The notes under the pieces are model-generated. The model did not search any database, was not told where the DNA came from, and worked only from the letters and a program-made list of their open reading frames with translations. From Brugia malayi (taxonomy: Eukaryota; Nematoda; Chromadorea; Rhabditida; Onchocercidae), in NCBI RefSeq assembly GCF_000002995.4, contig NW_025062477.1, positions 10,388,649 through 10,452,648 on the forward strand: a stretch of 64,000 bases of DNA, read 5' to 3'. The translations under genes were made by a program, and so were the position numbers. This document shows, piece by piece, positions 23,528 to 35,536 of the stretch; the stretch's first letter is position 1, and each line of letters opens with the position of its first letter.

Positions 23528-26500
23528 ATGCGCAGAATTCGTTCCTTTATTTCATATTTTATTATTGTTGTTGGAACATTGGTTATTTCCAAGTTTGTTG
23601 TCAATATCACAATTTACAGTACGGTACGAATTTTTTTTAACTTCCAATGTTGCCATAAGCTCCATTAGAATGATTCGGATTTTTTTTTTTTTTTTTCTAA
23701 TTTATTTCGTGATAGCTCATCTTACAACTTCATTTCTATGAAATCAAACAGCAGGTATAAATGAAGTTGAAATATTATTGCTTGACTTAACTAACTGGAA
23801 ACTTTTTTTCTTATGTAACTATTTAACTGCTCTAAGAAAAATTTTATGAGGAACTGTAAGTCAGAGCATGTTGCTCAATAATAAATTAAATCGTTTTTTG
23901 TTCAACTGCTATAACTATAGCGCTATGAAACATACATTTTATCAATTAATTTTGAAGTTAAAACAGCTTGAACTTCAAATTTATAGAAAGTTGCAACATT
24001 TCTACTCTAGATTAAGTTCTAATAATAATCTTCCTTTTGCATTAAAACTATGTATTTTATGTTTTTTTTTCCCTGATGAATCCATAACACAGGTACAGAT
24101 ATAGTAGTTTGTTTGTTTTTTTTTCTTTCAGCTTTCCGGATTTTGTTGTTATTTGTATCGTGAAAGTTTAACTTTTAGAGGTATAAAATGGATGACGACT
24201 TGCAATACCGTCATCACTTGTTAAATTTACGAGTTCGTAGTGTGGCACGTCGTTTAGCGAACGATTTGCATCGAGTACGAAATGTTTTAAATGAAAAAGA
24301 TTATTTAGATACGGTCATTTTAGTGATTGCTTGCAATCGGTTTGAGGCGTTAAAAGAACATCTTGAATCATTAAAAAAGTTCGTTGATTTTTTTTAGAAA
24401 TCTCAAAACATATTAATATTTATGAAAACATTGAGAATAGATAGATGAATTCATGCAGACTTTAAGAATCATGCAGACATGATCGATTATATGTTTTAAT
24501 TTACTGCACTTTTTTTTCACTATGAGATCTAAAAAAAGAAAGGAATAAAAAAAAAAAAAAGAAGAAAAATTGATCGGTTTTATTTACATTTCAGACTTTT
24601 TAAATTGTGTGAATATTTTTCTCAAAGTGTTATAAAAAAGTTTCCAAAATTTGCTGTATTTTCTTTACAAGTTCAAATCTTAATCGATCTGTAAGTTAGC
24701 CATCATTATTACTGGATTAATATTACAAATGGTTGTCTGCAAGGAAACATTTAATGATTTTCATATTTATGATGAGTAGTACATGAAAGTTACTAAACAG
24801 TATAGATAAAGATGACTTCCTATATTTTCAGTTTGCAAGGACCCAAGATTCCGATTATTGTTAGTCTTGATTGCAATGATGATGCAGTGCGTGATATTAT
24901 TCTCAATGCTGGTCCAAATATTACTTTAATTGAAAATCCTAATCAGTCTTTATTCAACCTAACCAAACAGGAAAAAAAGTATGAAGGTTATTATCGAATT
25001 GCGAGACATTACCATTTCGCTCTGGATTATGTCTTCAGCATTCTAGGATATCAAAGTGCTATTATAACCGAAGGTTACATTTCACAATTATTGATTAAAA
25101 GTTGTAATAATTGGGAATTGTTACTTTTTTTGGCATTAATAATAATTAGAAACTGATAGCGCTATTGATATTTAGTGTAATATTGTCACTCTGTGAGTTT
25201 ATTTTACGATCGAGAAGATACGTGGGTAAATTAGTAAAAATTCACAAAAGTTTTTTTAAGTTGATGATAAGGTTTTAATATATGGTAGGAATATGGTTCA
25301 GATCAAGAAACCAGCAAATTTAATATACTGCTCTAAATTAAAGGCTTTCTGGTATGAAGTTAGGAAATAGCTAAAAAAAAGAAAAACTTTAAAATTTACG
25401 TATGTTCGATTAATTTTTCAATATTACCATTATTTGTTATTTGAGTTTGTTTACTGCTTGTAACTTTCAGATGATTTACTATTGGCTCCGGATTTTCTAG
25501 AATATATGCTGGCAAATAAGAATTTGTTATTCGAAGATCCAACAATTTGGTGTATATCAGCGTGGAACGATAATGGAAAGAAAGAACTCATTGTGAAGAA
25601 TAACTCTCTGTTGCATCGAACTGATTTCTTTCCAGGTTTCTTGTTATATTCACAGATATCACTTTTAATGATGGTGATTAGATATAATGGAGTTTCTTCT
25701 TTCCCTTACAATCTTTCATTAAAATTATCTCGATTGTCATTCGAGTGATTTAAGCAAAATGAATTATTCGAAATCTAACAATGACTGCTGTTTAATAATT
25801 ATTTTTGATATGTTCGTTTAAAATCTAGAAAGTTTTTCAGGTTTAGGCTGGATGCTTACATCACAGCTATGGGAAGAATTGAAAGTTAAGTGGCCCAAAA
25901 CATTTTGGGATGACTGGATGCGTGACCCAGCTCAACGTCAAGGACGGGCATGTGTTAGACCGGAAATATCACGTACGGGTATCAGTTTGAGAGGAAAAAA
26001 AGGTGTCAGCAAGTATGTGCTTTGCCATCCTTTCTTAAGTGATACTAGAAAACACTTAGCTATTGACGATAACTTCAAAAATTCATCATCAAAATGAGAT
26101 TAGCTGTAGTGATAGGAGTAGTTGTGTGAGTGATTTCATTTGACTTATACATAATAGCTATTGATGTTGAGTGGTGACATAAAATTAAGAGGAGGGACAT
26201 ATGTTTTTAATATGATAATCCATTAAACTTCATAAATACAATTCCGTTCATAATAATTTAGATCTTTTTTCTGTATCACTCCAAAATTTATTTAGCTAAA
26301 TTATCATTCATGATAAGAAAAACATGAGCAGTTTCTGAAATTGATTCTTGCTTTTTTGTCACTAATGTTTAGAATGTATTCCAAATGAATGCTTTGGGTG
26401 ATCAGATTTTCAGTAATTTTCAGAGGCCTGTATTACGAGAAGCATCTGAAACATATCATAGTTAACACAGATTTTTATCACTTTTCTCAGTCCGATTTAT

Positions 26501-27329
26501 CTTATTTAAAAAAAGACTATTATGATCCTGCCTTCCGTAAAATTGTTCTTGGGTAAGTGGAATTTTGATGTTTTGAATGTAAAGTGAGAATGCACAATCG
26601 GATAGATTGTTCTTAGCCAGTTATGTTTTTCAAAATTATAACCTTGTAAAATGTTGAATTAAATTGAAGTTTATCTATTCAAATCTATTTTTTTTTTTTT
26701 TTTTTTTTTTCAATTTTATTTGATGACGAAATGAGATCCAACAACTGAAGAACAAGAAGTAAAGGGTAGAATTGTAATAATAAATGAAATGATTTAGTAT
26801 AGATTGTAGGGTTGCTTTTGATTTGTGTATTATTGAGAAATATTGTATAATAGTTAGACTTGTACATTTGTTGATAGAGCGGTTCCTGCTACTTTGGATG
26901 AAATTCTGAGAGGAAGATTTTCAAATGGTACTATTTTACCAGAAAACGTACGCTTGTTTTATGTGGCTTCAGTTGATTTTAAGGCATTCGCAAAGAGATT
27001 TGGTGTAATGGATGATTTTCGGGTATTTTTAAGAAAATTTTTATTTGATAGATGAGAAAAAAAAACTAGATTAACTAGATTATAAATTAATAATTAAAAG
27101 GCTAGATTATTTGATTTCTCTCCGAAAAGATGTTTTGATTTATGAGAGTTAGACATAAAGAAAAAGTAATTCTTTCACTTTTTTTTTTTTTAATTTTTGA
27201 ACTTCTGATTGAATGAAATGTAACAAATTTTAGTCAGGCATATGTCGCACTTGCTATCATGGAGTGGTCTCATTTCGGTATGGTCAACATCGCGTTTTCT
27301 TGACTCCAAAGGAAATTCAAAACATATGA
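23528..27329 (+). CDS. MGAT1: Alpha-1,3-mannosyl-glycoprotein beta-1,2-N-acetylglucosaminyltransferase (GnT-I, GLY-12/13/14 family)
   Basis: Golgi type II membrane enzyme that adds the first GlcNAc to the Man5 N-glycan, opening the route to hybrid and complex glycans. Exons: 23528-23623, 24179-24378, 24832-25073, 25471-25635, 25841-26012, 26424-26552, 26878-27022, 27234-27329; all phases agree, giving 414 residues (human MGAT1 is 445). Residues 1-32 are a short basic cytoplasmic tail plus a signal-anchor helix. A Lys/Arg/Leu stem follows. The catalytic domain starts at VILVIACNR (78-86), then PIIVSLDC, YYRIARHY and the metal-binding EDD at 179-181 of ITEDDLLLAPDF, split by an intron as GA-G|AT. 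WWM-type GLGWML, WDDWMR and RPEISRT motifs and the C-terminal SGICRTCYHGVV all match the family. Two possible extra in-frame exons are listed separately. Which of the three nematode paralogues it corresponds to cannot be told from one gene. Confidence 0.93.
23865..24092 (+). other. Possible extra stem exon of the MGAT1-type gene
   Basis: A 228-nt open segment has an acceptor (GTAAGTCAG) and a donor (CAG|GTACAG). It is phase 0 at both ends, so it would add 76 residues between the signal anchor and the stem. The middle part (LILKLKQLELQIYRKLQ) looks like a short amphipathic helix, as in Golgi enzyme stems. The end is T-rich and looks non-coding, so it may be chance. Confidence 0.3.
24595..24690 (+). 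other. Possible cassette exon of the MGAT1-type gene
   Basis: A stop-free 96-nt segment lies between a TTTCAG acceptor and a perfect CT|GTAAGT donor, phase 2 at both ends. It can be included or skipped without frame change. Inclusion would put 32 residues between the first Rossmann strand region and PIIVSLDC, where family members have no insertion, so skipping gives the canonical enzyme. Confidence 0.4.
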
Positions 27330-27452
27330 TAGATTTTTTAAAATAATTATTTGTCGTGTTTAATTTAAGCGGTTTTATTTCAAGGGCTTTATTGTATCGA
27401 ATATTAATTGTTTCAGTCTAGAATATCTCGAATTAACTTTTTTATTCTTTTG

Positions 27453-27458
27453 AATAAA
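27453..27458 (+). terminator. Polyadenylation signal AATAAA of the MGAT1-type gene
   Basis: First AATAAA after the stop codon, about 120 nt downstream. Confidence 0.6.
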
Positions 27459-30400
27459 ATTTAAGTGAAACATCATGCGAGATCTCAATATTTCTTGTTC
27501 CATTTATTTATAGAGTACTTGTTGTCATGTTATTTCTCTAATAGTTTACTTAGACGACAAACATAGATTGTTTAATTCATATGTTACTTTGTAATTGTAT
27601 TTATTACATACTTATCTACAGTATTTATCGTATTCATTATTCTGCAAACAGATTTCAGTTAATGTTAGTTTGAATTTAATTTGATTTAGTATTTTTAAAT
27701 TACCACTAATTTAGTATTTTAGTTACCAACTAATTTTGATTTAGGTAGGAAGTTTTTAGTAATTTGTGAGTTGTAAACAAGGAATTTATGAAAACTGGTA
27801 GGATTAACGGAATATGATAATAAATCCTTTTGTTAGAAGAAATGATCAAACAACTATAACATTTTCAAGGTTTTCATGAGATTATTATTCACCGATTTTT
27901 CCAGTTGATTGTACTCTACAAAGTGACGGACATCAAGTCAAATTTTAGAAGATTTTGGAGAGAAACAGAAAATTGAGGTCATCGGTTGTTCATCAAGGAC
28001 TCATTTTCATCCTCTCATGCCGACTCTGAATACAGTACTTTCAAGGGATAGATTTAAATTATATACGAATGCAGTAGGATAGATTTTATAAATTATTTGT
28101 TACGATAATCCTGCTTTAAACTATTTTTCTTTTTTGGTTTACTATTCATAATTTGTGATAGATTGTGATTTCTTCCTATTTTATGCTATAATTCATTGAA
28201 TTAATCTGTGATTTGAAAATGTAATATAAATGTATTTCTGTATTTCTATTGCAAAAGCAAGGATGCTAGGAAAGGAATGAAAGTGCTAATGAATTTTAGG
28301 TTTATAAAATAGTTTGATGTGAAAATTTAGTCTCTACTTTGATGAAGTTATTCAGATGTATAGTAATTGTGTGATTTTATTATCCTAAATTTAATTGAAG
28401 AGAAATGTAAATTGTGAAAATTTAATCTGAATTAGGAGTAATTTTATTCTTGTATCATTTGTATAATATCATCTTTTTTCTTCTTTTTGTTAATGAAATA
28501 TTTTTAATTTTAAACATTAAATAAGAGTTTTATTTAATGTCTAAAAGGTTGTCATAATTGAATAATTTGAAAAGGATGATGTACAATTGTTTGGATAACA
28601 CTTATTTCATATTACATTTATTCATAATTCCATGTTTTTTATTGAGTTCATTTGTACAAATTCAATTGAATCTTCTCAAATTATCTCTAAAATTTCTCTA
28701 ATTTTATTTTGTTTTTTAATTTTTTGAAATTTGTTTTGTTTTTTCTTTGTAGTTTTACTTCTTTTTTTCTTCGCTTTACAGGTTACATAAGGGTAAATTT
28801 AGAATTATTAGCATGTTAGTATGACTTAATAAGCTAACTGAACATTAGGAAGGACTTATCCAACTGAAATTAATGGCAGGGAATATGATGATTAACTAAC
28901 TATGTGAACTGAATTGAATTCTGTTTCATTGCTATGTGAAATTTAGCATTAAAATTAAATCGAAGAAAATGATGATGATGATGGAAATAATTATTCGATA
29001 GGTTTATAAAATTATAAATTTATTGACTTTATAATTTTTCTTATTCATTATTCCTACTTTGTTATTTAAATTAATTGAATGTATGATTGTCGAAATGGCG
29101 GTTAATTTTTCATTTGGTCTTTTAACTTTATTTATTTTAATTTCATTTATTAAATGCTTTGTTTTAAAACAAAAAAAGAAGTATAGCATAAATAAGTTGC
29201 ACATTCGAGAGTAAAATTCTCGTATTTATTATTAAATTTTTTCTTTTGTTATACTGAATAATTTAATGCTAAAGGTTAAAGATAATAAGAATTCTATCAG
29301 CAATATAGGAAAATTTTTTACAAATATATTATCAATTTAAATCTCTTTATTATTTTTAGGAACCATTTTATAATAAGGATTTGCATTATGAAAAATTAGC
29401 AGAAAGTAGTAGGTTTTTTTTTTTTTTTTTAGATTTACAAATTAAAACTTAAATTTTTTATTTTCATATTTTTTATTATTTAACCATTTTCAAAATTATT
29501 TTTTTCTTAATTTCTAAGCTTAAGTTTTTAATAATTTTTTTTTTCTTTTGAGAAATAAATAATATTGAATATATCACTTGCAGCAATTTTTGCTTTTTTT
29601 TTCATGAAGAGAATTATAAGATATGAAGAAGGAAGAGGAAGAAGAATATGTGAAATAATTGATTGTGTTTACTATTATAAGTAAAGTATTACATCGTTGA
29701 TTTTTGTTTCTTTCATTTTTTATTAAATATTTGCATAAAAATTTTTTTTTTAATTTATTAGTAAATTGTTTACATAAAACTATTATATAAAAGATTAAGG
29801 ATCATATCTGACTGATAGCATTCATAATAGAAAATTCCATTTTTTATGGAATAATTTTCAAAAAAGAAAGATAAAACTATTAACTAAATAGTTATAATTA
29901 AATATAATTAATGAATTATTTTTGTCCTAATAATTAGAAATAATATATTTGACAAAAATATATATATATATATGTTTAGAATTATTTCAATTTTAAACAA
30001 TAATTAAGATTGGGACGACGATGATTAGTCTTATTTATTTATTGTTCAATAATATTTTTGATTATAATTAATTGGTTAATATTTTCAATCTTTTTTCCTG
30101 AGACCTTTTATTATGTTTTTTTTTTTTTCTAAAAATTAGAAAAAAAAATTATATATTTGGCAAAAATTCTACATGTAAAATGTAATTCAGATGTTACAAA
30201 GATAATGAATTCATTTTATCTAATCATTTTATCAATGAATACATCGAAAATTATTGTAACACTCATTTTTGTCATCACCTTATATGTTTTTTTTTTTTTT
30301 TTTTTTTTAATTTTTCATGACTAATAAAATTAAAATTAATAATAATAATATCAAAGAAAAAGTATTATTCTGATATATCAAAAAAAATATAATATTGAGA

Positions 30401-30776
30401 AAGTTTAATAATTATAACATTATAATAACACAGATTTTATTTGGCTAAATCAGTAATTTATCGTTATTTTTGTGTATTTATTGAATAAAATAGGAAATAT
30501 TCCAAACAATTTTAAAACTTTTTTATGAAATTAGTAATATTTTCATTTAATTTTAAGATATCATTTGAAAAAATTGTTGAAAATGATTTGGTATTTTGGG
30601 TTGATTTGTTAATTTATAAATGAACTTGTCAATTGTCAAAAAGCTTCAACATTCTATGCTAATGAAAATTAATTGTAGCTAATAGTTTTTTTTTTTTTTT
30701 TTTCGGCTTATCAAAAAATTCATCTTAAAAGTATGCAAAATTGGCAAAATAAAAAAACAGTATGTTATTTAATTAA

Positions 30777-30975
30777 TAGAAATAATAATAAATAATAATA
30801 ATAAGTAATAATAATAAATAATAATAATAAATAATAATAATAATAATGATAATAATAATAATAATAGTGATGATGATAATGATAATAATAATAATAGTGA
30901 TGATGATAATGATAATAATGACAGTAATGAAAATAATGACAATAATGACAACAATGATAATAATAATAATACAGT
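30777..30975. repeat. AAT/GAT trinucleotide repeat with a 30-bp internal duplication
   Basis: Runs of AAT and GAT units, including two copies of a 30-bp AGTGATGATGATAATGATAA... block. The plus-strand frame from about 30840 stays open to about 31040 as an Asn/Asp/Ser-rich peptide, which the repeat itself explains. Confidence 0.85.
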
Positions 30976-32339
30976 TTATCAGAAATTATCAGCTATTGTG
31001 ACGATTGTTATAGATATTACTAATAACAGTAATGAAAAATAAGCATTTATCATAAGTAATAAGTTTTGATCAGTATTATCACCCATCTAGAATGACTATC
31101 AGTATATTGTAAAACAGATGAAGATAATATCAGTTGATATCACCAATATTATCACTATACCCATCCCATCGCACATTAATATAATTTTAAATTTAGAATG
31201 TCAACATTCGCTTCTCGATGAAATTATCCATTTCAACTAAATCCTTTTTGCTACTGTCCTTGAAATTATTCTCTGCTTTTCGCTGAAATTTGCTCATCAC
31301 AGTGCCTTTAATACGACATTCATCTATTTGAGAAAGGAATTATTCATTCCCTAATTATCGTTGAGCCAATTTATTATAGTAATCAAAAAGTGGAAAAGGC
31401 TACATTTGTTACAAAATATAAATTAAATTATTATTATACTACAAAAAAATTATTTAAAATATATTAACTCAAAAACTCAAATAAAAAATATCATTTCAGA
31501 TAAAAATTACTCAATTATTTTTCATTACTTCAAAATGAAAAGTTAAACTTTCTCTATTCAAACTATCAACAGTTACTTCAAATTTAATCATTATTGTAAA
31601 GTTTAGTATATTTTCATCTTCTATTGGTGCTATAATTATTTGATTTGAAAAAAAAAAAGGAAGAGAGAAAAGTTGATTTTAAAAAATTTATAAAATGAAA
31701 ATTATTTAACCATGTAGCAATATTACAAATAAATAAATCTTATTTTAATATATAAATTTAAATAAGATAATAGATGATAAATTAAAGAAGAATTCAAATG
31801 AGAGGAAATTGAAATTAGTAAATAAACCATTTTTTTTTTTGGTGGGGAGAGGGAGAGGTAAAAAATACATAAATTAAAAGAGAGTAAAATACACATTGTA
31901 AAAATATACATTATCACTTATCAATGCATAATAAATATACATTAAACATAAATGTGATAATAAAAATAAGTACAAATAAAATTTTTATTTTATATTTAAA
32001 TTTGTTGTAAATTTAACATAAACTTTTGTGTACTGTAGCAATTAGCCATGTAGCAAATAGAAATTTGTGAAAAATTTAAATATTTCAAGAAAATGTTTAC
32101 TGTATAATCTTCCAAATTAAAAAAAAAAAAAAAATTAACTAATTAAAACCAAAAATAATTGTTTACATTCATAATTATACAATTTTAGCAAATTTATAGA
32201 TCTGTAAAATTATTTTAATTTTTTTAATAATATGAAAAAAAAAAAAAAAAATTATGCATTGAATGAAATAAAGGGGAAAGAAAGAAAGGAAAAGATGTAT
32301 CATTTTTTAATGTTAAAGAAAAAATAAATGGGAAAAGAT

Positions 32340-33070
32340 TTGTACTACTGATAATACTGATAGTAGTAGGAAAGATTAGATGAATGTTATCAGATTAATA
32401 TGAGATGATAAATAAATGATAAACATTTGTGAAATGAAAGAATGATAAGAAGAGGAAATGTGATAAATGAATAAAATTTATATTGCTAACATTTCAACCA
32501 GCATTACATCTATTATTTGTTTATATTTACAACAACAATTTATCATTTGCATTTATTTACAACAAATTGTATAGTAAACAATTAATAATAATTATATAGC
32601 AATTGTAAGAAAAAACAATAATAAATCAGTTGATGGTTAGTGATAAGTCACAAATAATCAATTATTGATAAGTTATACGGTACTTTTTACTCTTTAGTGA
32701 TACTTCAAATGTTTGTAATTGTATTGGAAGTGATAAATGTTATTGTTATCATTATTTCACGCTTTCGTATTTTAATAATTTTGTAGTGGGGAATAGTAAT
32801 TACAGTGATATTATATTGATGTGATAAGTAAATAGTAGTGATAAGACAATGATAGCAAGGTGATTAGCAGCTAATAAAACAATAAGCATCTGATATGAAT
32901 GATGGTGATTAGCAAGGTGGCTGTGATAAGAGAGAATTAAAATAAAAAGTAAAAACAAAAAAGTTAAGAAACAAATAAATGATTTTAATTTATTGATATC
33001 TCTGTTAATATTAGTTTTTTTTTTTTTTTAAGTTGAATTATTTATTTAATTCAGAAGTGATAATCAAAGA
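32340..33070. promoter_or_regulatory. Cluster of TGATAA (GATA-factor type) motifs
   Basis: TGATAAG/A occurs at 32641, 32666, 32731, 32822, 32839 and 32924, with further TGATAA near 32406, 32418, 32443, 32461 and 33058. This is the extended site of nematode endodermal/epidermal GATA factors. A function as an enhancer of innexin 1 is inferred. Simple-sequence bias could also produce it. Confidence 0.35.
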
Positions 33071-33750
33071 TAAATTGGTTAAATGGTAAAATTAATATTT
33101 GTCATTTTACAAATGAATTCATTATATGGAATTAAATTCTAATTATTTAATTCAACAAAATTTTAGAATAGAAGTAAGCATTACTAAAAAAAAAAAAAAA
33201 AAAAAAAATTCATTTCTTAATTTTTTTTTTTCGCAATATCAAAGTTTTATTTTTTTTTATTTTTAATTCTTACATTTATCAAAATAATTAAAATGAATTA
33301 CATGCTAATCGATCATACAACCCAATACAATATTCTTGCCTACCCATTTCACATTTTTCCCCGTCTATCATCCCTTCATTTCTACCCTCCCGGGGTTCAT
33401 CATCATTCGTTTGCGTATGTCATTTTGCTGTTTGATGATAATGATGGGCGGCGATTTTCGAGGTGACAATTCATATTTCTACCAAGGTCTCTCTTCTTTT
33501 GCTACCACTTCTTCTATTTCCCATACATTTCCACTCCTGATTTACTCGATCTGGCTCATCTACCGGTGTCTCTACCTGCCCGACTTCTCGTTATCGTTAT
33601 CGTTATTATCCTCGTCACCACTGTCATCGTTGTTGTCCTCCTTCCTCTTCCCCCTTCCTCCTCCTTCTTCTCCTCCTGTTTTCAGCTTTTCAACAATTCA
33701 TATTTACATCCATAATGACAGCGGGGAAAGGCAATAAGATGTTTATCTAT

Positions 33751-33816
33751 ACCCCTCCCTTTGTCACCCCCCCCCCCTCCTCTCCCCCTCCCTTTCCATC
33801 CCTATTTCCTCTCCCT
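33751..33816 (-). other. C-rich tract with G-quadruplex potential on the minus strand
   Basis: An 11-C run at 33767-33777 is followed by CCCCC, CCC and CCC blocks separated by short loops. The minus strand therefore has at least four G-runs within about 50 nt. This is striking in DNA this AT-rich. Confidence 0.5.
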
Positions 33817-33960
33817 GTCATTCTTCATTCATTTTACTATCAACAAAACATTTTACAGTTGAAGAAGGTAGTTGAGAGAGAATAGGAATGGGATTAAATC
33901 CGTAACAGGTATTCATTGAAATGCTATTGTAGTACAAATATCTATCATTTTTGAATGCCT

Positions 33961-34018
33961 TCTCCCTCTCTCCCTCTCTCTCTCTGTCCCTCTCTCTCTT
34001 CTAAATTTCTCTCTCCTC
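33961..34018. repeat. (CT)n-rich tract
   Basis: CTC/TCT pyrimidine repeat with interruptions. Confidence 0.85.
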
Positions 34019-35095
34019 TTCGATTCTTCCCTTCGAGCTGATTTAGCAGCTGTCTCGAAATTGAATTGGCAGAAGAAATAAATTTGCATACCAATGATGT
34101 ATCAGTCCTTTGCCATCCTCTTTTTCTTCCTTTTCCATTTACATTGCAATGTTTGCCATTTGTCATACGATTTTATTGCATAAATTTAAAGTTAATTATT
34201 TATTTCAATTTTTATTTATTTATTAATATTATTATTATTTCCGTTTTAAAATTTATTTCATTTTTAATTATTTATTTTTTTTTATTTCAGTCAATAATTT
34301 CATATTAAATTTCTCTCTCTCTCTTTTTCACTTTTATTAAAAATTTAATAATGATAATAAATAGGTAAACACAAAAAACGTAAACTTAATATATTATAAA
34401 TAAAAGGAAAAAAAAAAAGTTATTTTAACTGTGAACAATAAATATTAATAAAAGTAAATAAAATCAAATGGTAATAAAATTATATGAAATTAAATTGAAT
34501 TATTAGAATTAACAGATGCAGCAGGTAAATGCATACTTTTATTAATTAATGCATTGATAGTATTTCCACTTTTTAATTTTATCTATCATAAAAAAAAATT
34601 ATTATTAGGTTAAAATTTAATTAATTAAATCTTAAAAAGCATAAAAAATAGCCAAAAAAAAAAATATTTATTTTTCAAAATATATTTAATATTTATTATA
34701 AATGGGATATTATCTTAACACTCATTCAATTTCTTATCATTTCTTCTCCTTTTTTTTTCTCTTTTTCATATCTTTTCTTTTGTTTATTAAACAAAATTTT
34801 TGAAGTGAAAAATTTATGATTTATTACTTTTTTTTTGAATCAGAATCAGAGCAAAAAAAAATGAATGAATAATATTTGTATAAAAACAAACGAATTAATA
34901 TTTGATAATACCATCTATTAGTAGGGAATAACAAAGAGTAATTAATATGATTGATGGAGAAAATAGTTGGAATTATTTGCTACCCAAAATTTGTTGTTAC
35001 TATTTGATAAATGGATGTGAAAATCGTTAATAATGATATTAATTATCAGTTTGTATCATCATCTTGTATCAGTAATGCTGATGACAGATTGAAAG

Positions 35096-35099
35096 GGAG

Positions 35100-35130
<31 letters not shown>
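35096..35130. repeat. (GA)n microsatellite
   Basis: GA dinucleotide repeat with one AGAAGAG interruption, 400 bp upstream of the innexin 1 start. Confidence 0.9.
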
Positions 35131-35509
35131 GTACTAACTTTTGAAAATTTTAGATTTATCATTAATTTTTACTATTTAAAAAAAAAAAAAAAAAGAAAAA
35201 AACAGTAGAATGCAAAATTATGAAGAAATTTTATCCATAATATAGCAATATGTGAAATTAACAATAATTCAAATTTCATTTGCTAATATTTAGTTAAAAT
35301 TTTAATTAAAGTTTTAAAATCTTTCTTCATGAAAAATCAAAATGTCTATTTTAAATGATTTATTTTCATTCTTTTAATTAAAAATAATTTCTATTTTTAA
35401 TTTTTTCTATCTGTTATAGTTTTTTTCATCGTGTTTAAATGAAATTAATGCTTAATTGTTTAAATATGCTATGAATAAAAAAGTTTAAATTATTCTTTGC
35501 ACTCATTTC

Positions 35510-35511
35510 AG
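35510..35511 (+). other. Candidate trans-splice acceptor of innexin 1
   Basis: CACTCATTTCAG ends 25 nt before ATG 35537. The short leader fits spliced-leader addition. Confidence 0.5.
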
Positions 35512-35536
35512 ATCTCACAAAACGTAACGTAAACGT

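Larger units (their letters stand above)
27330..35536. other. 8.2 kb gene-free region between MGAT1 and innexin 1
   Basis: After the MGAT1 3' UTR nothing convincingly coding is seen. The region contains an AAT/GAT repeat (30777-30975), TGATAA-rich stretches (30960-31160, 32340-33070), a GC-richer island with C/T tracts (33330-34020) and a GA repeat (35096-35130). It probably carries the innexin 1 control region. Open frames here follow repeats or pyrimidine tracts. Confidence 0.55.

Noticed and set aside
27840..28050. Stretch of mixed composition downstream of MGAT1 that looked faintly coding
   Set aside because: No frame stays open beyond about 25 codons and no splice pairs make a longer product; no family recognised.
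33336..33737. 133-codon plus-strand open frame in the GC-richer island
   Set aside because: Composition is Ser/Leu/Pro from CT-rich DNA, with no recognisable domain and no supporting splice signals; described as an island instead.
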